A model generated the notes under the pieces. The model was not told the origin of the DNA. It saw only the letters and a program-made list of their open reading frames with translations, and searched no databases. A stretch of 58,053 bases of DNA. Origin: Ruficoccus amylovorans. GTDB lineage: Bacteria; Verrucomicrobiota; Verrucomicrobiia; Opitutales; Cerasicoccaceae. The translations under genes and the position numbers were made by a program. The stretch covers positions 1 to 58,053 of the forward strand of contig NZ_JACHVB010000042.1 in assembly GCF_014230085.1 (NCBI RefSeq), read 5' to 3'. Of the stretch, positions 18,050 through 25,837 are shown in pieces. The stretch's first letter is position 1, and each line of letters opens with the position of its first letter.

Positions 18050-18877
18050 CTATCGGATGCGACGCAGGCAAGCTATTGAGAGAATGCCAAGGCCAATGAT
18101 AAGCGCATTGGTTTCAGGCTCGGGAATCACAGCCACCGACAAATCGCTCACACTAAAGCTACCTCCATCGCCCGCCTGTCCCAAAGGTGTACCCGCCGCA
18201 AAAAACTGAATAGCATCAAAAGAGAACACACCGTTTGTATCGTCCACCACATCGGTGAAGCTGTACGCTCCGATCGACCCGCTAATCGTAACGCCCGTCG
18301 CGGTTCGGGTGACGGACAGCTCTCCGGCGTAAGTCCCGTTATTAAGCGGGTTCGTCACGTTGTCATAGGTTAAAGTGCTGATCGTGGGATTGGCACTGCT
18401 CGCCATGACAATGTCGTTCGTCCCTTGTCGATCCCGGAGCGTCAGCGTCGGGTTTGTCCCGCCCGCAAGACTGGGTGCCCAAATGGAATACCCGGTCCAT
18501 CCCGAATTACCCGAAACCGAGTAGTTGTTGCCGGTGGTTTGGCTATCTCCCGTATTCATCAATCCGAAGCGGAAAGCATCGTTTGCATTTTTACCTGCGC
18601 CTTCTCTTTGATAATTGAAAGTGACGTTAAAAGTCATCTGAAGCGTTTCACCTTCGGCCAACGTCAGCGGCGTGGCCCCAGGTGCAAAATAGGTCGTCGC
18701 CGTCGAGTTGCTCTGAACATCGACTTGATAGGTAAACCCGGTGGCATCGCCATTCGTGATCGGTGTTCCGTCCTGCGCGCCGAACGCCCAATCGCCGGTA
18801 AGGGTTTGGGCGCTGAGCGAGACAGTCAAAGACGTCATGAATAAAGACAGGGCAGAAAGGATAATTCGCTTTTTCAT
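18050..18877 (-). CDS. PEP-CTERM sorting domain protein, secreted
   Basis: About 275 residues from the ATG at 18877 (MKKRIILSALSLFM), a good signal peptide; an upstream ATG would add six residues. The body is Thr/Asn/Gly-rich and beta-structured. The C-terminus has VIPEPETNALIIGLGILSI then CLRRIR: PEP motif, membrane helix and short basic tail for exosortase processing. It sits upstream of and parallel to the alginate-lyase-like gene, but 160 bp apart. Three repeated ACGTA-type half-sites lie just upstream. Its function is unknown; surface display is expected. Confidence 0.88.
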   Translation of the reverse strand: MKKRIILSALSLFMTSLTVSLSAQTLTGDWAFGAQDGTPITNGDATGFTYQVDVQSNSTATTYFAPGATPLTLAEGETLQMTFNVTFNYQREGAGKNANDAFRFGLMNTGDSQTTGNNYSVSGNSGWTGYSIWAPSLAGGTNPTLTLRDRQGTNDIVMASSANPTISTLTYDNVTNPLNNGTYAGELSVTRTATGVTISGSIGAYSFTDVVDDTNGVFSFDAIQFFAAGTPLGQAGDGGSFSVSDLSVAVIPEPETNALIIGLGILSIACLRRIR

Positions 18878-18916
18878 AGATCGAGAGTATAGCATGGCCG
18901 TGCCCTAAAAAACTAA

Positions 18917-18947
18917 CGTAAATACGTATTTAACTTACGTATTTACG
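18917..18947. promoter_or_regulatory. Repeated palindromic half-sites upstream of the second PEP-CTERM gene
   Basis: CGTAAATACG (18917-18926) and CGTATTTACG (18938-18947) form a perfect 10-bp inverted repeat, and TAAATACGTATTTA (18919-18932) is itself a perfect 14-bp palindrome. ACGTATTTA also recurs directly 13 bp apart (18924 and 18937). The cluster begins 40 bp upstream of the minus-strand start at 18877, an operator-like position. Confidence 0.6.
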
Positions 18948-19192
18948 CCAACTCCGTGACCGCATGAAGCTGTCAACCACCAGATATTTCGGGCTGAGTC
19001 AGGGTCGGTGAGACGGGACTTTTCCGAGGCAGGATTGAGGTTTTGAGACGAGGTGAATCAAGATTCATCGAGTCGAAAAACATCGAGTCCAGACCGGGAA
19101 GACCCATTTTAGGCCGCTTTGAGCGTTTACCTGAACAGGCCCTGGGTATGGAAATAGTGTAACCTAAACGTAATTTTTATGTCAGATATTTT
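18948..19192. other. Intergenic stretch without a recognisable gene
   Basis: About 245 bp, less GC-rich than neighbouring genes, ending in the AT-rich sequence before a small hypothetical gene. I see no convincing reading frame or strong hairpin. Confidence 0.4.
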
Positions 19193-19504
19193 TTAATAAA
19201 AAACACTTTTCATGGGCAGCGAGAGTTTTAGGGTGCCGTCAGGTGGACCTAAAACATAGGAAGCCGTGGGGCGTTGTTCACGGGAATTGAGCCCGATCAG
19301 CGGAGCCCCAGCAGGCAGGGAGGAAACTGCTTTCGGGTAATGGGTATGCGGGGAAAACGCTGAGGCATTCCCATTGGAGCGGCCTCTGTCATCCGGAAAA
19401 GACTTGTAGCCCAACGCGGCCAACAGGCAAATGGACAGCCACCACACTGCGCCCCAATGGCGGTGTGACGAACCAGAACCCTTTGTTTGAAATCGCGACT
19501 TCAA
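19193..19504 (-). CDS. Small hypothetical protein with one membrane segment
   Basis: A 103-residue frame beginning with TTG. Residues about 17-33 (WGAVWWLSICLLAALGY) form one plausible membrane helix or signal anchor; the rest is short and Pro/Ser-rich. I do not recognise a family. The TTG start and only a weak AGGA upstream leave its reality uncertain. It lies between the polysaccharide locus and the antiporter gene. Confidence 0.35.
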   Translation of the reverse strand: MKSRFQTKGSGSSHRHWGAVWWLSICLLAALGYKSFPDDRGRSNGNASAFSPHTHYPKAVSSLPAGAPLIGLNSREQRPTASYVLGPPDGTLKLSLPMKSVFY

Positions 19505-19592
19505 TGAAAAATCCTAGTGGCATTCAGCGAAAGCCTTTGGGCGTAGCAAGGCCAATATCGGCTATGCCCCTCGGTGCCGCAGGAGAGCATTC

Positions 19593-20546
19593 TCACGCCG
19601 GTTGCGGCCAGAGCATCCACAGGTACAGACCGTAAACAGCCAGCAACAGCAGACCTTCCAGGCGGATGAGTCGTCTGCCAGTGTAGAGAAGGGGCAGCAG
19701 CAATACCGTGAAGACGATGACCATGAGGGTATCGAGCGGCTGAATGCCGGTGGCGTGTATGGGGGCGACCAGACCGCTGATACCGAGAATCCCGAGGATA
19801 TTAAAGATGTTGGAGCCCACAACATTGCCGATGGCGATGTCCGGCTGCCTGCGCAGGGCGGCGATAACCGAGGTGGCCAGCTCCGGCATACTGGTTCCGG
19901 CGGCGATGATCGTCAGGCCGATGACCGCATCACTGACCCCGATCTGACGGGCGATGAGCACCGCATTGCGAACCAGCAGGTCGGAGCCGAAAATCAGCAG
20001 GCCCAGTCCGGCTACGATCAGGGCAAGATCGATGCCCCAGTGATGCCACGAGATTTTAGGCGCATCCAGCAGCAAATCGTTGTCCGTCTGTGGCGGCTCT
20101 TTGCGGGCCTGCCGCAGATTCAGCAGGATGTAAACGATGAGAGCCGCCACGAGCAGGGCGCTTTCCGGTCGGGTGACGGTTCCACCCAACAGGATCAAGG
20201 GAAGTGCCAGAGCGACACCGAGTGCGATGGGCGCATCGAATCGGATGACTTGCAGGTGAACCCGAATCGGGCAAATCAGGGCGGTCAAGCCCAGGATGAT
20301 CCCGATGTTGAAGGAATTCGAGCCCAGCACATTGCCCAGCGTGATGTCGCCCTGACCGTTCAGTGTTGCCTGGAGGCTCACTACCAGTTCGGGGGAGCTG
20401 GTCCCGAAGGCGACGACAGTCAGCCCGATGACAAGGGGGCTGACCCCGAAACGGGCGGCGAGTGTCGAACTTCCGCGCACGAGCCCTTCGGCCCCGATAA
20501 AAAGCAGCGCGAGCGATAGGCAAACCAATAGGACAGGGATGAGCAT
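19593..20546 (-). CDS. Calcium/sodium antiporter (CaCA family, YrbG-like)
   Basis: 317-residue inner-membrane exchanger made of two inverted repeats. The alpha-1 repeat carries VVAFGTSSPELVVSL near residue 48 and the alpha-2 repeat IIAAGTSMPELATSV near residue 212. Each is followed by the conserved GNVLGSNSFNIGIILG or GNVVGSNIFNILGILG. About ten hydrophobic segments are visible and the length is normal for the bacterial YrbG type. It would exchange Ca2+ or another cation for Na+ or H+. It is divergent from kdpB, with a structured 234-bp spacer between them. Confidence 0.92.
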   Translation of the reverse strand: MLIPVLLVCLSLALLFIGAEGLVRGSSTLAARFGVSPLVIGLTVVAFGTSSPELVVSLQATLNGQGDITLGNVLGSNSFNIGIILGLTALICPIRVHLQVIRFDAPIALGVALALPLILLGGTVTRPESALLVAALIVYILLNLRQARKEPPQTDNDLLLDAPKISWHHWGIDLALIVAGLGLLIFGSDLLVRNAVLIARQIGVSDAVIGLTIIAAGTSMPELATSVIAALRRQPDIAIGNVVGSNIFNILGILGISGLVAPIHATGIQPLDTLMVIVFTVLLLPLLYTGRRLIRLEGLLLLAVYGLYLWMLWPQPA

Positions 20547-20780
20547 GAGAACTCCGGTTGCTGAAAATCAGAACGCTTTTCGGGCATTTGCAGGGCGGTG
20601 ACAAGCGGCTTTAGTCCACGGCTTGCGGAAATGTCCGTTATTTGCGGCGATCCCACTGGTAAAGTGGGCAAGGCCTACGGAGCCACATTCAATTTTTTCA
20701 TGGGCATCTTAACAAAATCTTAATGGAAATGGCCCCGGTCTTAACTACCCGCTCGGGCGGCGGTGCGATAGACTGGGGGC
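20547..20780. other. Structured spacer between antiporter and kdpB with candidate response-regulator box
   Basis: The spacer contains several hairpins: CAAGC/GCTTG inside GACA/TGTC (about 20599-20633), CCCACT/AGTGGG around a GGTAA loop, and a following GGC/GCC hairpin. Nearer kdpB are direct repeats TCTTAAC (20707-20713) and TCTTAAT (20718-20724), 11 bp apart, the spacing used by OmpR/PhoB-family regulators such as KdpE. I compared the hairpins with known riboswitch consensuses from memory and found no convincing match. Confidence 0.45.
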
Positions 20781-22841
20781 ATGGCAAACAAAGTGTCACA
20801 ATCCCCGTGGTCCGGTGCGTTGCTGAGGGCGGCGTCGCTGGAGGGCTGGAAGAAGATGGACCCCCGGGTGCAGGTGCGCAACCCGGTCATGGCTGTGGTC
20901 TGGCTGGGAGCCGTGGTCCTGACCGTGCTGCTGCCTTTTCATTTCTCGGGTTTCAACCTGCAAATCGCGCTCTGGCTGTGGCTCACGCTGTGGTTCGCCA
21001 ACTTCGCCGAGGCCGTGGCCGAGGGCCGGGGCAAGGCCCAGGCCGCCTCGCTGCGCAAAGCCAAGACGACGCTCCAGGCCCGCCGCCTCAAAGAGGACGG
21101 CAGCGAGGAGGCCGTTTCGGCGGCCGACCTGGCCAAGGGCGATCGCTTCGTCTGCGAAGCCGGGGACCCGATCCCTGCTGATGGCGAAATCATCGAGGGC
21201 ATCGCCACGGTGGACGAGAGCGCCATCACCGGGGAGTCCGCGCCGGTCATCCGTGAAAGCGGCGGCGACCGCAGCGCGGTGACCGGCGGCACGCGGGTAC
21301 TCTCTGACCGGATTGTGGTGCGCGTCACGGTGGAGCAAGGGCAGAGCTTTCTGGACAAGATGATCGGCCTGATCGAGACGGCCAAGCGCCAGCGCACGCC
21401 GAACGAGGCCGCTCTGGGCATCCTGCTGGTCAGCCTGACGGTCATCTTCGTATTGGTCGTTTTCAGCCTTCCGTTGATGCTGAAATACCCGGCCTTCGAG
21501 GGCGTCCAGATCACATTGCCGATTCTGGTCGCCCTGCTGGTGTGCCTGATCCCGACCACGATCGGAGCACTCCTGAGCGCGATCGGTATCTCCGGCATGG
21601 ACCGGCTGGTGCGGCATAATGTGCTGGCCATGAGTGGCCGTGCTGTCGAGGCCGCGGGCGATGTCGATGTCCTGCTACTGGACAAGACCGGCACGATCAC
21701 CCTGGGCAACCGGCAGGCGACGGAGTTCGTCCCGGCCCCCAGTGTCGAACCGCAGGCAATGGCCGACGCCGCCCAACTGGCCTCCCTCGCAGACGAGACG
21801 CCGGAAGGCCGTTCGGTCATGGTGCTGGCCAAGAACAAATTCGGCCTGCGGGGTCGCGACCTGCATGCGCTCGATGCCACCCCGGTCAAGTTCACCGCCG
21901 AAACCCGCATGAGCGGACTGGACATTCATTCGAGGGGCGGCGTGCGCAAGCTGCGCAAGGGTGCGGTGGAGGCGATGGAACGATTCGCCCAGCGCAGCGG
22001 GATCACGCTCCCGGCGGAGGTCAAGGCCGCCGCCGAGCGTATCGCCCGCGACGGCGGCACCCCGCTGCTGGTGGCCGACGAAACGAAAGTCTATGGCGTC
22101 ATCCACCTCAAGGATGTGGTCAAGGGCGGCATCCGGGAGCGCTTCGAGCACTTGCGCCGCATGGGCATCCGCACGATCATGGTCACCGGCGACAATCCCG
22201 CCACCGCCGCCGCCATCGCGGCTGAGGCCGGGGTGGACGACTTTATCGCGGAGGCCAAACCGGAAGACAAGCTCGGGCGCATCCAGCAGGAACAAGGCAA
22301 GGGGCATCTGGTCGCCATGATGGGCGACGGCACCAACGACGCCCCCGCCCTGGCCCAGGCCGATGTCGGCGTGGCCATGAACAGCGGGACGCAGGCCGCG
22401 CGCGAGGCGGGCAACATGGTCGATCTGGACAGCAACCCGACCAAGCTCATCGAGGTGGTCGAGATCGGCAAGCAGCTCCTGATGACGCGCGGCTCGCTGA
22501 CCACCTTCAGCCTGACCAACGACATCGCCAAGTATTTCGCCATCCTCCCGGCGATCTTTATCGGGCTGTTCGCCTCCCACGGGGCGGAAGGCCCGCTGGC
22601 GGCGCTCAACATCATGGGCCTGCATTCGCCGCAGTCGGCGATCCTGAGCGCGGTTATTTTCAACGCGCTGGTCATCGTCGCCCTCATCCCGCTCGCGCTC
22701 AAGGGCGTGCCTTACAAGCCCATCGGCGCGGCAGAGGCCCTGCGGCGCAACCTGCTCGTGTACGGCCTGGGCGGGCTCATCGTGCCCTTCGCGGGCATCA
22801 AGCTGATCGACCTGATCGTGGCCGGACTCGGCCTGGCCTGA
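20781..22841 (+). CDS. kdpB: Potassium-transporting P-type ATPase, ATPase subunit KdpB
   Basis: 686 residues, the usual KdpB length. It hydrolyses ATP to drive high-affinity K+ uptake through KdpA. Visible motifs are AITGESAP (actuator TGES), [12 protein letters not shown] near residue 300 (phosphorylated Asp), and [26 protein letters not shown] split as the hinge and KdpB-specific tail. Early [14 protein letters not shown] matches the KdpB N-terminal helix. It is first in a kdpB-kdpA-kdpC operon, unlike the usual kdpFABC order. ATG at 20781 follows a GGGGG stretch. Confidence 0.97.
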   Translation: MANKVSQSPWSGALLRAASLEGWKKMDPRVQVRNPVMAVVWLGAVVLTVLLPFHFSGFNLQIALWLWLTLWFANFAEAVAEGRGKAQAASLRKAKTTLQARRLKEDGSEEAVSAADLAKGDRFVCEAGDPIPADGEIIEGIATVDESAITGESAPVIRESGGDRSAVTGGTRVLSDRIVVRVTVEQGQSFLDKMIGLIETAKRQRTPNEAALGILLVSLTVIFVLVVFSLPLMLKYPAFEGVQITLPILVALLVCLIPTTIGALLSAIGISGMDRLVRHNVLAMSGRAVEAAGDVDVLLLDKTGTITLGNRQATEFVPAPSVEPQAMADAAQLASLADETPEGRSVMVLAKNKFGLRGRDLHALDATPVKFTAETRMSGLDIHSRGGVRKLRKGAVEAMERFAQRSGITLPAEVKAAAERIARDGGTPLLVADETKVYGVIHLKDVVKGGIRERFEHLRRMGIRTIMVTGDNPATAAAIAAEAGVDDFIAEAKPEDKLGRIQQEQGKGHLVAMMGDGTNDAPALAQADVGVAMNSGTQAAREAGNMVDLDSNPTKLIEVVEIGKQLLMTRGSLTTFSLTNDIAKYFAILPAIFIGLFASHGAEGPLAALNIMGLHSPQSAILSAVIFNALVIVALIPLALKGVPYKPIGAAEALRRNLLVYGLGGLIVPFAGIKLIDLIVAGLGLA

Positions 22842-22882
22842 ACTCCTGTCCGCAGACACTGAACCCGAACCATTTTCATACT

Positions 22883-24574
22883 ATGAGCGCGATACTCTTT
22901 ATGACCCTCGTCATCGGCGGGACGGCCCTGCTGGCCTGGCCGCTGGGACGCCACCTGAAATGGGCGATGGACCCGACTCCCTCGCTCGTCAGCACCCGCA
23001 GCAAGATCGACCGTCTGTTTCTGCTTGTCGGCGGGAAGGCGGTCGGCAAGCCGCAGGGCTGGAAACAGTACACGCTGTACCTGCTGGTCTTCAACGCGGT
23101 GATGTTCGGGCTGGCGTTCGCCCTTCTGGCCTGCCAGCAATCCCTGCCGCTCAACCCGGACGGCAAGGGTGCGCTGGATGCCAGCCTGGTTTTCAACACG
23201 GCGGTCTCGTTCACCACGAACACCAACCTGCAACACTACTCGGGCGAGGTCTCGCTCAGCTATTTCTCTCAGCTTTTCGCGCTGATGTGGCTTCAGTTCG
23301 TCTCGGCGGCCACCGGCATCGCGGCCCTGGCGGCGCTGGCACGCGGCCTGTCCGGGCGCAAGCATCTGGGTAATTTTCTCATGGATGTGCAGCGGGCCAC
23401 CTTTTTAGTTCTGCTGCCGCTGGCGGTAATTTTCGCCGTGCTCCTGGTACTCGGCGGTGTTCCCATGACGCTGGAAGGCTCGGCGGTGGCGACCACGCTG
23501 GAGGGCATCCAGCAGACTATCGCCCGGGGGCCGGTGGCCGCCTTTGTCGCGATCAAGCAACTCGGCACCAACGGCGGCGGCTTCTTCGGCCCGAACGCCA
23601 CCCACCCGCTGGAGAACCCGGGTCTTTTCACCGACGTGCTGTCGATGGTGATGATCATCCTCATCCCCATGGCCTGTGTGTGGATGTACGGACGGATCGT
23701 CGGAAGCCGCCGGCACGCCGCTGTCATTTTCGGGGTGATGCTCGCGCTCCTGCTGCTCAAGGCGGGCTCGGCAGTTTATTTCGAAACGGCGCCGACGCAA
23801 GCCTTAGCCGGGCTCCCGGTCGAGCAGACGGTTGGCAACCTGGAGGGCAAGGAACTGCGCCTGGGCGCGGCCACCGGGCCGCTCTGGGGCGTGCTGACGA
23901 CCTCGACCAGCAACGGCTCGGTCGGAGCCATGCAGAACAGTCTCAACCCCTTGACCGGGCTGTGCGCCCTCGTCGGCATGTGGCTCAATGCGACCTTTGG
24001 CGGCGTGGGCGTCGGCATGATCAACATGTTTGTCTTTATCGTTATCGCGGTCTTTGTCGCCGGGCTCATGGTCGGGCGTACGCCGGAGTACCTCGGACGA
24101 AAAATCGAGCCCCGCGAAATGAAGCTGGCGGCCATCGCCCTGATTTGCCACCCGCTCTTCATCCTCGTGGGCACGGCGCTGTTCGCCGCCACCGCCTGGG
24201 GCATCGACACGGTCAACAACGCCGGGCCGCGCGGGTTCACCGAGATTCTCTACGAGTTCTCGTCGGCGGCGGCCAACAACGGCTCGGGCTATGAAGGGCT
24301 GGGCGACGGCACCGCTCCCTGGAACATCGCCACCGGGCTGGTCATGCTGCTCGGGCGCTACCTCCCGATCATCCTTCCGCTGGCCATCGCCGGTTCGCTC
24401 GCGGCGAAAAAGCCGGTGGCCGAATCCGCGGGCACCCTGCGCACGGACGGGCTCACCTTCGGCATCATGATGCTCGCCACGATCATCTTCATCGGGGCGC
24501 TGACCTTCTTCCCGGTCGCGCTGCTGGGGCCCATCGCCGAGCATCTGGCCTATATGCATTACCCCCTGATTTGA
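22883..24574 (+). CDS. kdpA: Potassium-transporting ATPase, channel-like subunit KdpA
   Basis: 563-residue membrane protein of the superfamily of K+ transporters, providing the selectivity pore of the Kdp complex. Characteristic loops are TNTNLQHYSGEV, LGTNGGGFFGPNATHPLENP, TSTSNGSVGAMQNSLNPLTG and SSAAANNGSGYEGL, the four pore repeats. It starts 41 bp after kdpB, leaving no room for a kdpF between them. The start MSAILFMTLV is hydrophobic from the outset, as expected for this subunit. Confidence 0.97.
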   Translation: MSAILFMTLVIGGTALLAWPLGRHLKWAMDPTPSLVSTRSKIDRLFLLVGGKAVGKPQGWKQYTLYLLVFNAVMFGLAFALLACQQSLPLNPDGKGALDASLVFNTAVSFTTNTNLQHYSGEVSLSYFSQLFALMWLQFVSAATGIAALAALARGLSGRKHLGNFLMDVQRATFLVLLPLAVIFAVLLVLGGVPMTLEGSAVATTLEGIQQTIARGPVAAFVAIKQLGTNGGGFFGPNATHPLENPGLFTDVLSMVMIILIPMACVWMYGRIVGSRRHAAVIFGVMLALLLLKAGSAVYFETAPTQALAGLPVEQTVGNLEGKELRLGAATGPLWGVLTTSTSNGSVGAMQNSLNPLTGLCALVGMWLNATFGGVGVGMINMFVFIVIAVFVAGLMVGRTPEYLGRKIEPREMKLAAIALICHPLFILVGTALFAATAWGIDTVNNAGPRGFTEILYEFSSAAANNGSGYEGLGDGTAPWNIATGLVMLLGRYLPIILPLAIAGSLAAKKPVAESAGTLRTDGLTFGIMMLATIIFIGALTFFPVALLGPIAEHLAYMHYPLI

Positions 24575-24588
24575 AAGGAACACCAGCC

Positions 24589-25167
24589 ATGACACTCCTC
24601 ATCAGCTCCCTGCGCATCGTACTGGCCTCGCTCATCATCTGCGTGCTCGGTTACGCCGGGCTCATCCTGGCGATCGGGCAAGCCGTCACCCCCGCAACCG
24701 CCAACGGCAGCCTGATCACCGGGGCGGACGGGCACGTCGTCGGCAGCCGCCTGATCGCGCAGCCCTTCACACGGGCGGATTATTTCTGGCCGCGACCCTC
24801 GGCGGTTGATTACGACGGCGCTGGGGCGGGCGGCAGCAACCTCGCCCCCACCAACTCCGCTCTCGCCGAACGGGCGGCTCCCGTTCTCGTCGCACTCGGA
24901 GCCTCTCCGGAGCATCCCGCCCCCGCCGACCTCGTGACGGCTTCCGGGAGCGGGCTGGACCCTCACATCACCGAGGAAGCCGCGAAATACCAGCTCGCCC
25001 GCGTGGCGGCGGCGCGGCAGCTTGCCCCGGAGCAGGTGGAGGCGCTGATCGAGCGGCTGTCCTTCACACCGGGCGGCGTTCTGACCGGCACGCCCATCGT
25101 GAACGTGCTTGAGCTCAACCTCGCGCTCGATGCCCTGGGCGTAGAAAAACAGGAACCGGCCTCATGA
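24589..25167 (+). CDS. kdpC: Potassium-transporting ATPase, subunit KdpC
   Basis: About 192 residues from the ATG at 24589, preceded by GAAAGGAA as ribosome binding site; an upstream TTG is possible but lacks support. A single N-terminal membrane helix (LRIVLASLIICVLGYAG) is followed by the periplasmic domain with GSRLIAQPF, YFWPRPSAVDYD, ASGSGLDPHITEEAA and the C-terminal VNVLELNLALDAL, all KdpC hallmarks. KdpC assembles with KdpA and KdpB. Its stop overlaps the start of a truncated trkA/ktrA-like gene by four bases. Confidence 0.96.
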   Translation: MTLLISSLRIVLASLIICVLGYAGLILAIGQAVTPATANGSLITGADGHVVGSRLIAQPFTRADYFWPRPSAVDYDGAGAGGSNLAPTNSALAERAAPVLVALGASPEHPAPADLVTASGSGLDPHITEEAAKYQLARVAAARQLAPEQVEALIERLSFTPGGVLTGTPIVNVLELNLALDALGVEKQEPAS

Positions 25168-25280
25168 AGCCTCCCCGTGTCTGTGTGGTTGGTCTTGGCC
25201 GCTTTGGTGCGGCGCTCGCGTTGGAATTGGTTCGGCGCGGCTGCCGCGTCACCGCTGTCGATTGCCGCAAAAGCCAGACC
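25164..25280 (+). pseudogene. Truncated TrkA/KtrA-like potassium-uptake regulatory subunit
   Basis: The frame begins MKPPRVCVVGLGRFGAALAL and continues to VTAVD, the first Rossmann unit (GxGxxG) of TrkA/KtrA-type NAD-binding proteins that gate K+ channels. Homology then stops abruptly near 25275, where an oppositely oriented fragment of a metal-efflux gene begins. Only about 35 of more than 200 expected residues remain. The ATG overlaps the kdpC TGA, so it was once part of the kdp operon. The break looks like a deletion or rearrangement junction. Confidence 0.8.
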
Positions 25281-25455
25281 ATTTGGCCACCAGCAGGGAA
25301 CCGACAATGCCCATCAACGGGTCCATCCAGAGCCACCCGGCATACTTGGCGGCCAGTAGCGCAACGATGGCGGTGAGCGAGGTCAGGGCATCCGCGAGGA
25401 CATGCAGATAGGCCGAACGCAGGTTGTGATCGTGATGGTCATGGTGATGATGGTC
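25275..25455 (-). pseudogene. dmeF: Internal fragment of a DmeF-like cation diffusion facilitator
   Basis: Reading the minus strand from 25455 gives a His-rich segment (DHHHHDHHDHNLR) followed by SAYLHVLADALTSLTAIVAL and WMDPLMGIVGSLLVAKWS. These are the His-loop and membrane helices III-IV of DmeF-type CDF exporters for cobalt and nickel. About 60 residues survive; both ends of the gene are missing. It follows a dead DmeR-like regulator on the same strand, the normal dmeR-dmeF order. Confidence 0.78.
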
Positions 25456-25456
25456 T

Positions 25457-25699
25457 GAATTTCGCGGGCGGCATCACGGGCGGTTTCCGGCGTCTCCGGG
25501 AGACTGATCAGATGATGTTCAAGGTGCTCGGTCAGCAGTTCCTTAGTGAGGGCATTGAGAGCGCCGCGACAGGCCGCGACCGTCGGAGGATCGTGTAGCA
25601 ATCAGTTTCATCACCCAGCATTCACTCAATCGCTTCGGCTTGTCCTTTGATCCGGCGTATCCGCGCGATCACCTTAGGATTGTTCGGTAAGTGTGACAT
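25457..25699 (-). pseudogene. dmeR: Inactivated DmeR-like (CsoR/RcnR/FrmR family) metal-responsive repressor
   Basis: From the ATG at 25699 the frame reads MSHLPNNPKVIARIRRIKGQ, then AEAIE and a TGA at 25622-25624, then MLGDETDCYTILR. A one-base frame change then leads to TVAACRGALNALTKELLTEH in another frame. Together these are recognisable as the N-terminal helix, the Cys/His metal-site helix and the final helix of a CsoR/RcnR-family repressor. So there is one nonsense codon (CGA to TGA would explain it) and one small deletion. The C-terminus runs out of frame into the dmeF fragment. A palindrome lies just upstream. Confidence 0.75.
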
Positions 25700-25707
25700 G
25701 CCTGTTT

Positions 25708-25723
25708 CTATACTGGAGTATAG
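25708..25723. promoter_or_regulatory. Perfect palindrome upstream of the dmeR remnant
   Basis: CTATACT-GG-AGTATAG is a perfect 16-bp palindrome ending 9 bp before the dmeR ATG. CsoR/RcnR/FrmR-family operators are typically TACT/AGTA-type arms around a short G/C tract, which this resembles. It may be a surviving operator of the dead operon. Confidence 0.55.
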
Positions 25724-25837
25724 TATATAGACAATAAAATGCCCCTCTTTAAAGCAATTTACCGGCTCAAAGCATACGACTCTTCCTCATCCTCGAATTA
25801 ATCGAATGATCAATCACCACCAGTCTCTCTTGGCCGC

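Noticed and set aside
20560-20700. Class I cyclic-di-GMP (GEMM) riboswitch before kdpB
   Set aside because: A CCCACT/AGTGGG hairpin followed by AAGGCCTACGGAGCC superficially resembles one half of the motif, but the second stem and conserved tail are not present.
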